Source of the DNA: Erigeron canadensis
Taxonomy: Eukaryota; Streptophyta; Magnoliopsida; Asterales; Asteraceae
NCBI RefSeq assembly: GCF_010389155.1
Contig: NC_057761.1
Location: 16,370,501-16,434,500 of the forward strand
DNA length: 64,000 nt
Reading direction: 5' to 3'
The notes beneath the pieces are model-generated. The model saw only the letters and a list, made by a program, of their open reading frames with translations, was not told where the DNA came from and did no database searches. Positions 55,500-64,000 of the stretch are shown here, in pieces. Position 1 is the stretch's first letter; every line of letters starts with the position of its first letter. The position numbers and the translations under genes were made by a program.

Positions 55500-58400
55500 C
55501 TAGTCAAATAACATGTCTCTTATGTTGTTAACTGCTATATATGTAAATTGTTAAAAGTAACCCTCCAAATTGCTACTATGCGTGTTATGTGTGTATTGGT
55601 GTACTAAAATATTTAATTGTAAGTCATTATATATGTATATGGCCACCACAACTAAAAGAAAAAAAAAATTTTAACTATTGATCTAGACCATTGAAATTCA
55701 TAAACAAAACAATCTTAACCCTTAAAATTAAAAGTCAAACTACAATTAATACTTCATAAAAGTCTACAACTAACATAGAAGTAAAATGGGTAGGAGTCTA
55801 AGAACGTAATGTGTTTCTAAAATTATAACATATACAATATGGAGTTTACAAAAACTCTCATGCATAATCTAATTTAATTAATTGATAGACTAATCAATGT
55901 AAGATGGAACACTTACTTTTTATATACTATTTAATTAATATAGAGAAGAACTAATTAAAAGTCCATGCATATTACTTTTTATTAATCTACACCCATATTT
56001 TAAGGATAATTTTGTTAACTGAACAAGATAGTCATGATGTCTAAATTTAAAGCATTTTTTTTAAAGTTTGTGTACATACTTATATGTTACTTTAACTTTT
56101 AACTTTTTATTTATTATAAAAAATACAGATTAAATTTATTGCGGGAACCACATAGTGAGAAAAACCGCCTATTAATTCGTCAAACAACACGATGATTAAT
56201 GAGAGTAAATCTTGCCTACTTAGGACTCAGGACTTGAACTTGGATCTCCCAAGCCCAAGACCCTCATGAGAGGAACGGAATGAATACATTTTTGTTTTTT
56301 TTTTTTTTTTAGTTTTTAAATATGTTGAGCGATTTATGATATATGTTCGACCCAATTAATACATGAGTTGACACGTCAAACGAGTTGTTTTAGGCCAATG
56401 AGTTATTTTTCGTTGACATGTCAAATTGGCTGGTTTTGGATCAAATGGATTGTTTTGAGTAATGTGGGTTTGCCGGTCAAATGTGTGATACATATATAAA
56501 CTTTTTTTATTTGGTCATCCATTGTGTAAAAAGTGAGGTTTACTCTTAAGTTTAAGTTTAAATCAAATGGGTTGTAGGTTGTTGGATCAAATGAGTTAAT
56601 GGGTCGATCTATTATCAACATTGTATTTGTTATCATCATACTCAACATATCAACACCATTTTACTAAATTCAAGCTTTGATCTAGGTCATTTAAAATAAT
56701 ACACAAAACAATCCTAGCCCTTAAAATTAAAAGTCAGTCTTTTGTTAAACATGGTAACTTTTTAATGTTATATATATATACATTTTCTAATTATGACATG
56801 TATTTACTGTTTTCAATTTAAATTTAAATATTATACATAGCTAATGAAATTAAAATGGTGTTAGATTTGAAGAACCTATAAAAAGGAAAGAATTCAAAAA
56901 ATCTTAAAGTACTTTTCATCTAAAAATCTTTGTGTCAAGTGTGAATAAGTTTTGTCGTGTGAGATATCCGGTAGAGACATATAGAAAGAAAGAAGGATTC
57001 ATAAAATGAGGTTTTAAACATATAATTTCAAATCAAAAGTAAAAATATTTTAAGTCATATATGCATTGTTATTATTATACTAACGGGGCACCCGTGCAAT
57101 GCGGCATTGGTAATGGGTCGCAGTGGTGGCGTCATAACGGAAGGCTGCGGTGGCGATAGCGTTGTTAGGCATGAGCATGGGTCAAAACCCGGCCAGAGCC
57201 GTGCAAAACCCGACACCCGACAATGAAACAAAATTCAACCCGTCGTATCCTATCGGGTATATGTTACGTTTTACTAATAAAAATTGGATATTTACACTTT
57301 TTCTAATTTATTTTAGTTTTGTATATAAAGTTCAACATGTTTTGTGTACTCCTAAGTCCTAACTATATATATATATATTATTCCTGTATAGTGAAAAGTT
57401 ATTTTGAGAACCTTTTTTTTGCGAGAACCTTTGAGAACTTTTCAAATTAAGCCCAACCGATGATTGTTCTTTACATGAAAATTGTTTTTTAATTGTTTTC
57501 TGAATAACTTATGTGTAATTTTGATGTTTATAATTGTGTGGAGCATGAATTATCATCCGTTATACAATTATGTGAAGATTTGGATTCTTGATCACATGTG
57601 CACGAATAATCACTTGTGATCGATTTATATATATATATATATTGTCTCTAACCCGGTCAACGACCGGATATAGATGTAGTTATAATTGTTAGTGCTACAG
57701 GATAAATTAAAGAAGCTTAAAAATAATAATTTGAGCCTATTTTTAATGTGGGATTAAACATGTCAACATAGGTTGGTGGTTTGATAAGCACGCAAACAAT
57801 ATACCGCTTCGTGGGCTTGTTTAATATTAAGCCTTAGTTGGTTGACTTTGTATAATGTATAAATACCACCTCTAGGTCATGACTTAATTACGGTACATAC
57901 ATATTCACATACTTGAGATAATAATAAAAATACCCTTGGATCGAGTTAGATAGCCGCCAGAAGGGATTAAGGGTTCAGTTGGAATTTCGATTCAATCACC
58001 TATATACGCTTTGAAAAATCACTAGAAGCTACAACTCATCACTAAATTCAATTTCTTTTATAAGAATATATGTTTGATATGTGTTATTTGTTAAGAGCAT
58101 CTATTGGGTATAGTGATCGAATTTTTATAAGCAAAACATTAAGTAGTACAGTTAAGATCAGGCTTGAATAATATAGTAAGGGTTTTAGGCAAACTCTCCA
58201 TATGTAATTACATCTTTGACAATTTAAGTTTTTCGAGTTTGGAGTTTTAACCCCAACCGCATTAACATGTTTTGATCAAAAAGTCATTTTCGTCATATGT
58301 CACGATCTAGTTTACAGCAAGCTGTGGGCGAAAACGGGCTAAGAGAAAATATCGACAAATACTTACTCGCGTGGACATGTGTCTTAAAGAATTAAGAGGA

Positions 58401-59157
58401 GTCCTTGTATCATTGTTGATTTCGGTTTTATAAAGTCTATCATGTTAGTTAGGTGCCAAATCTTGATCATATATTGGGTCGACAATTATGTTAAAATCGT
58501 TCTAACTTGCTGGAACATACTATAAACCTGAGTAACAATCATCCATTTATTAAGTCTGGTTATAATTTGTAATTTAAACAGCAGGCTTGATGTTACGTAG
58601 TTGGGTCGAAAATAAAATGGGTAAAAGTTACAAAGCTATTACGACGCCTTGATTTCATTGTTTTCAAATTGTTGTTGAAACTGATATCACACACATATAT
58701 ATATATATAGATGCCCGTTATAATCACAGAAACAAGTTCATGTTAATTTTATATATGTTATAAGGTAGGATTTAATTAAATTACCAATGGAGACTACAAG
58801 GAGTTTTTTTCCAAACTAGTTTAGTAGGTCCAAATTAGTATACTTTTAAAAATATTTATCAAACTAGTATAATTTTTAAAACTATTAGTTATTGAGCTAC
58901 CTCCTTATGTTCCTATTGTTTCAATTGCAAGAAATTATTTCTGTTCATTAACTCGGAATTCAACTAATCACGGACACTTATAATTTTTCAAACATTGACA
59001 TTTCTGTGTTTCTCATCAACATAACTCGTTAAAGCTTGTGAGAAGTTTTCTTACCAAGTTATGGCTTCATGGAAGTTTGTAATTTATGACAAGTTAGTTA
59101 TATTAATTGAACTCATTATGTATAAATTATACACTACTTATTTTGTACACGTACTTC
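55500..59157. other. AT-rich intergenic region, little recognisable
   Basis: No supported gene. Two diverged direct copies of a roughly 60-75-bp block end in CCCTTAAAATTAAAAGTCA (about 55672-55735 and 56671-56735). GGGCACCCGTGCAATGCGG near 57086 resembles sequence often found in plant Helitron relics. (AT)n runs lie at about 57364, 57627 and 58696. A TATAAATA at about 57859 has no ORF behind it. Confidence 0.5.
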
Positions 59158-59851
59158 TGTTGGAATATGATCACGTTATAATAAAAGCATTTCCAGTATT
59201 TATGACACGTTAACTTTGTATATTTAATTGGTATATTATAGTAATATATTAATTAAACGATCACTTGAATTATTAATTAAACTATGTTAAAGGTTTAATA
59301 GTGTTTAATTAATTAAAGAGGGAAGATTAAATTGTAAATTAGAAGTTTCCTAATTGTACAGGGGGGCGAAATTCCTAAGGGAGTTTCCTAATCCATTCTA
59401 ACTTGTTCACCAAGTTAAAAACCCTTCTAATTAATCCCTTTAAATAGAGATCAAAGGTTAAGGGTTTTATCATTTCATTCAAGACAATTAGTTTTGAAAA
59501 CCCTAAACACTCTCCTCTCTTCTCTCTCTCTCTCGTTCGACCGTGGGCAAAAAAACCCAAAGGGTTTTGGGTTTTGGGGTTCGACATCAAGGGGAAAAAC
59601 ACAACGGGTTTGTGAGTTCGTGATCGGGTACTAGCATACGATATAAGGGTGTCAAGTGTTCGATCATAGAGGGGTTTTAGTTTAGACCCTATAATAATAA
59701 TAATTATTATTATTATCAACTTTATTGGAAGTTTTGCACAAAGATACACATATTCTATTCATTACTTTGTTAATTAATATGATTGCATAAACGTTTCTTT
59801 TCCGCTGCGTACTCATGATTTGTTATGTGTTTATGTTCATATATTCTAACA
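59158..59851 (+). mobile_element. Solo LTR, 694 bp, with near-perfect TSD
   Basis: Starts TGTTGGAATATG and ends CATATATTCTAACA, an inverted terminal match typical of copia LTRs. The flanks are ACTTC (59153-59157) and ACTTT (59852-59856), four of five bases alike. Inside, a CTTTAAATAG TATA-like box near 59439 is followed by a CT-rich leader. A (TAA)/(TTA) palindromic run is at about 59691-59716. There is no primer site after the end, so it is solo rather than a full element. Confidence 0.75.
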
Positions 59852-59856
59852 ACTTT

Positions 59857-60039
59857 CTACGTAAGATTATTGTAAAAGCATGATAACTTTGACTATAATA
59901 TGTGTATTTAAGTTCTGTTAATAGCTTTAGTGAAAGTAATAGCTTTGTAGGTAGATATAGCTACGAAATAAATATGCATTCTTAGATGAGTTAAAAATGT
60001 TGAATATTTGATATTGTTTTATTTATAAATGTAATCATA
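59857..60039. other. Short AT-rich spacer
   Basis: Nothing recognised between the solo LTR and the gypsy LTR fragment; the fragment's left edge may lie within it. Confidence 0.4.
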
Positions 60040-61436
60040 ATTTAGGTACTTGGACGTCCTTGAAATAACAAGTTATATCATATCATATCGTATTCCAGGT
60101 AAGATAACTACCTTTTGACACGAGAAACACAACGAGAACTTAGTTTTCATTATTAATGATGGTTAAAGCCCTTTTCATATGCTTGTTAAATTATGGCAAC
60201 TTCGGGAGGGCTTATGGTTGGTTTTATGCATGCTATGCCTTAGTTAACTTTAGTTATTAATATAATGCATGCTTTAGCTTGTGATGATTGATATATTTAA
60301 CTTGGTTGCTTACGGTTGATATATTATTATGGTTGACATGGTTGATTTAGATTGTGATTGTATGCTTGATGTTAGATTTGGCCTATACATGTAGTACACT
60401 AGACTCATGTGGGATTGACATGATTCACGATTGCACGATAGGGGCCCTAAAATAACGAGATTGAAACAAATGATAACATATATGATTTAAACGGTTGATA
60501 AACTCGAGTATAAACTTACGGTTGAAAAGTGTTAAGCTTAACCCATGCTAGTCCCGTGAGGGGCTGGTGTGTTATGGTTGGTCGGACGGGGTAGTCATGA
60601 TGCCTCTTACGACATGGTCATGATTGCTTGAGTTTGTCGGGTGGTTAGGAACGATCACCATGCTTTGCTAAACAGCTTTCTCCTGGATTTGACTATGCCT
60701 ATCCTTAACGACGTCGATGGACCCCGAAAGGACTACCCATCATGTCGGGTGCAAGGTTCCTTGAAAGGTTGAATGACCGCCTATGCACAACCGCGATTGA
60801 TTTACTTATGATATAAGTCACTACTTAACAATTGAAATTGGCATAACCTATGTTTGATGATTGAGATTGAAATTGAGATTGATAATGATGATTGATGAGA
60901 TGATTGAGGTTGCTAGGCACATGTAGGAATGATATCATTCTATTGTGGTATTCGATTGATTTGTGATAATGATTGATATATGCTTGACATTTGATGACGA
61001 TTGTTATATGCTTGACATGCGTATGATATTTATAAGATTGATTTAATTGGCAACCTTTTATACAACATGTGGTTATCTTACTCGGATTTTAAGCTGACAC
61101 TTGTTTTGTTAAAAATGTTGTGTCTCCTTAGGTTGATCATTGAAGTTTGCTTAGAGTGAGACATGGGTAGATGGTTGCTATGATGAAGACTTATTGTTGC
61201 CATAGTTTTGCCTCATTTACTTAGACGTTTATTTATTATGTCGATTGAGACTTTATTGTCATTTGGTTGTTTATGGATTTCTTGAATTGTCGTTATGATG
61301 CAATAAGTAACACCAAAACTGTGATTGACATTTCCGTTAGGAAATGATTATGTTTTAAAAGGGACCTTTCTGCATTAAATGATCGTTTTATTTAAAAAAA
61401 TTTTGGAATCCATATTTTATAAAGTTGAGTGTTACA
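60040..61436 (+). repeat. Gypsy LTR fragment (F family)
   Basis: Homologous, in plus orientation, to the LTR of element F at 30515-32477: shared CTATGCCTATCCTTAACGAC, GGACTACCCATCATG and GACACTTGTTTTGT blocks. It ends GAGTGTTACA at 61436. The left part is missing and its edge near 60040 is approximate. It abuts the internal end of a copia element. Confidence 0.7.
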
Positions 61437-62524
61437 ATAAAAATGCATTGGAAAATTAATAGGTTTTATCAAACACAAGTATTTCAAACTTACACTTGTA
61501 TAGAAACAAGCTTGAAAATACTTGGCAATATTTCAGGACAACTAGGGGGGATTTGTTAGGTCCAGTTTTACTGAAAACTGAAGCATCTCCAGTTACAACT
61601 GGAGACTGAAGAATTGTCCAAAAATATTAGAAGTCTAGTTGCAATGTACAGTTTATGCAACTAATGACTTCCTCCATTTGAAGATCTGAAGAACACACCT
61701 GAAGACATTCCAGTTGAAGTCGAAGACATCAAGTGGAAGAAAGGGAATGACAATGGCAGTGAAGCCCAGTTGACATTCCAACAGATCAATGAACTAGAGA
61801 CCATCTGTGTAAAGGCAGTTACAAAGCTTTACACTGACTTCGAGGAGGACCTTTTACTTTACATCCTTTTACCCGGATAATAACCTTGTTTATGGATAAA
61901 AGTACAAGGATGTAAAGTGGTTGAATAAAGTAACCTTTTGTCTTACTTTATTAAGCACACACAAAGAGTTAAATACTAATACTTTTGTGTGTTGTCAACC
62001 ATATTTGTACGTCAAAGTTGAGATCTCAATGCTCAACCTTCGACTATAAATAGAGTTTCTTGCACAAGCAAGAAAATAACTTTGCAAACACATACTTGCA
62101 ATATTCTTGGTAAACTTGTGCAATATTCTCTCAATCGTAAAAAGGAACATTTCACAACTTTAAGTGTTTTGATTGCTAGGAGAAATTCAAAGTATAGATC
62201 AATTGTATTTCATAGGTTGTTAGGATATTTACATTCGTGTATTATCTTGGTTCCGCAACAACCTTGTATTTTGTTTATAAGCAATAAATAAAATGCACAT
62301 TGAAAAATACATATTGTCTCACCAATTAAGATTATGTGTCCTTTACATTATTGCATTGTATTTACTTATTTGTTATTCTAACCTAAATAAGTAACTTCCA
62401 ATTAACCTGGTATACTGTTCATAGCAACTGGTCACGTCCAGTTGCAGTTGACGTATTGCAAAGAAATTTCACCATTGACATAGAGGTGTCTTCAGTAACC
62501 ATCTAGTAATAGTTGGGACTCACA
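61437..62524 (+). mobile_element. Copia element W, 3' end and 3' LTR (Z family)
   Basis: 61437-61553 is the last internal piece, with polypurine tract ACTAGGGGGGATT (61541-61553). The LTR 61554-62524 (971 bp) runs TGTTAGGTCC to GGGACTCACA. It contains a hairpin (8-bp stem GTGTAAAG/CTTTACAC, 61807-61834), a TATA box at about 62045-62052 and an AATAAATAAAATGC polyadenylation-like stretch. It is closely related to the Z LTR at 28528-29479. Confidence 0.87.
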
Positions 62525-64000
62525 GTCTTCGTAATGGAACTAGTTAATTAAGTGGATTGAATAAAGTAACGAACCTGATCGGTACGGGGTAAGTCTTTTT
62601 TTAGTCTTTGTTTATGTCTGTGTTTGGTCTTGGAATGCTGAATAGGATTGTGTGTGATAGCAATTGCACTTGTATTGTCACACATAATGGGAATCTTAGA
62701 GAAATCTAGGTCATAGTCAGCGAGTTGTTTTTTCATCCAGAGGACTTGTGTACAACAACTCGCTGCTAATACATATTCTGCTTCAACAGTGGAGATGGGC
62801 ACTGTATGTTGTTTCTTACTAGACCAACTAGTCAGCTTCCCTCCCAACAGCTGACATCCTCCACTAGTGCTTTTGCCATCCAATATGCAACCATCATAGT
62901 CAGAGTCGGGGTATGCAACTAAGTCAAAATTGGAGGCCTTGGGTTACCAGAGACCCAGCGAGGGAGTTCCTTTCAGATGCTTAAAGATTCTCTTAACAGC
63001 GAGAAGATGAGATTCCCTGGGAGACGCTTGATATCTTGCATATAGGCAAGTTGCAAACATTATATCATGACGACTCGCTATGAGATACATCAGTGAGCCA
63101 ATCATTCCCTGGTAGTGAGTGCGGTTCACATGCTTACCATCAGGGTCAGCATAGTAGGAGGAGACATCAGAGTGGCTTTAGGAGTGACATTTGACATGTC
63201 AAATTTAGCTCGCATGTCTCAAATGTACTTCTCCTGATTAATGAAAATGCCATTAGGGAGTTGGCAAATTTGAAGACCAAGAAAGAAGGTTAGCTCACCC
63301 ATCATGCTCATTCTAAAGTGAGAGGACATCAGTGAGCTGAACTTGGTGCAAAGTTTCTTGCTGGAGGAGCCAAATATGATGTCATCTACATAGATTAGAA
63401 CATAAAGAACATCAGCACCCTTTTGATAGAGAGTGGTGCTGATGGATCCTTGATGAAACTTATTAGAAAGAAGAAACTCAGTGAGAGTGTCATACCAAGC
63501 TTTAGGAGCTTTTTTAAGACCATCAAGAGCCTTATAAAGACGATAAACGTAGTGTGGCTTGGCTAGCACTGGATCTTAAAAACCAGGTGGTTATTTAACA
63601 TTAACTTCCTCATTGAGTTTTTCATTTAAAAAAGCACTCTTGACATCCATTTGATATACAATGAAGTTTTTGTAAGCATTATGTGCCAAGAATAAGCAAA
63701 TTACTTCAAGACGGGCCACTGGTGCAAAAGTTTCATCATAATTGACACCTTCTTCTTGAAGGTACCCTTGTGCAACCAGCCGAGCCTTGTTATGTCTAAC
63801 AACACCATCTCCGTCCACTTTATTTCTATAAACCCATTTGGTTCCAATGGATTTTTTGCCAGGAGGTAGAGGAACAAGGAACCAGACATGTTGTCTTTGA
63901 AACTGAGTAAGTTCCTCTTACATAGCATCAAACCAAGATGGATAAGCCATAGCCTCCCCTATGTTCTTAGGAGTGATCATGGACAAAAGGTTGACATAGA
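62525..64000 (-). pseudogene. Copia RT and RNase H, minus strand, many stops
   Basis: From the right edge: RT fingers ([29 protein letters not shown]), palm ([30 protein letters not shown]), catalytic YVDDIIFGSS (about 63375-63400), MMGELTFFLGLQICQLPNG, SLMYLIASRHDIMFA, FKHLKGTPSLGLW, then RNase H (DGKSTSGGCQLLGG, STVEAEYVLAASCC). Stops or shifts interrupt near 63910, 63590, 63570, 63218, 63130 and 62945. The C-terminus is lost after HSKTKH at about 62625, before the LTR edge. It continues beyond the window. It faces the W LTR in opposite orientation, so it is not W's own pol in its original arrangement. Confidence 0.88.

Noticed and set aside
57060..57660. Helitron call around GGGCACCCGTGCAATGC
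   Set aside because: The motif is suggestive, but I could not find a CTRR-hairpin 3' end or TC 5' end, so it is only noted under the region entry.
59375..59749. 124-residue minus-strand frame
   Set aside because: It lies antisense inside the solo LTR and has no domain; the sense strand shows LTR features.
1..64000. tRNA, rRNA or other RNA genes
   Set aside because: The only tRNA-like sequences are the short primer binding sites; no complete RNA gene was seen.

Overview
The window is plant nuclear DNA, almost entirely transposable elements stacked inside one another. Signs of a plant: Ty1/copia and Ty3/gypsy LTR retrotransposons with initiator-tRNA-Met primer sites, TATAAATA-type LTR promoters, an L1-type LINE with a zinc-knuckle C-terminus, a CACTA (En/Spm) transposon, and CCCTAAA motifs. 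A eudicot is likely. Asteraceae is my best guess, because the extra 3' ORF of several copia elements resembles (from memory) ORFs common in Asteraceae repeats; nothing here proves the taxon.

Layout: 1-4740 is the 3' half of copia element A, apparently inserted in the gag of copia element B, which runs 4741-12130 and carries gag, protease, integrase, RNase H and an extra ORF (ORF2). A truncated copia LTR (12131-12813) abuts copia element H on the minus strand (12814-21189). H is cut by a TIR element with an ATG microsatellite (14616-15299), by a 3.8-kb gypsy solo LTR (15843-21170) that itself holds a LINE (16162-17698), and by the 5' end of a CACTA transposon (21190-24309). The CACTA transposase is split by a second LINE (22236-23391) and then cut by copia element X (24310-28527). 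Next come a minus-strand copia Z (28528-36957) holding a gypsy 3' end (30515 to about 33630), a copia Y 5' end (36958-38436), and the 3' part of another copia, X2 (38437-46436), with readable RT/RNase H and a long ORF2. A gypsy LTR plus leader (46437 to about 50830) follows.

50834-53300 is an array of foldback units rich in CCCTAAA plus a short palindromic repeat, part of it duplicated 1712 bp apart. 53435-55480 may be the only host gene, a spliced minus-strand unit that I cannot name. 55500-59157 is AT-rich with little recognisable. A small solo LTR (59158-59851), a gypsy LTR fragment, a copia 3' LTR (61554-62524) and a minus-strand copia RT/RNase H pseudogene finish the window.

No element is complete. 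Almost every TE gene has stops, frameshifts or lost catalytic residues. The most interesting signals are: the extra ORF of the copia elements with its own apparent promoter, seen in three divergent copies; a hairpin in the LTRs that keeps its pairing by compensatory change; long TGACGTCA-centred palindromes in an LTR and an ORF2 leader; and an element-nesting record precise enough to read target-site duplications.
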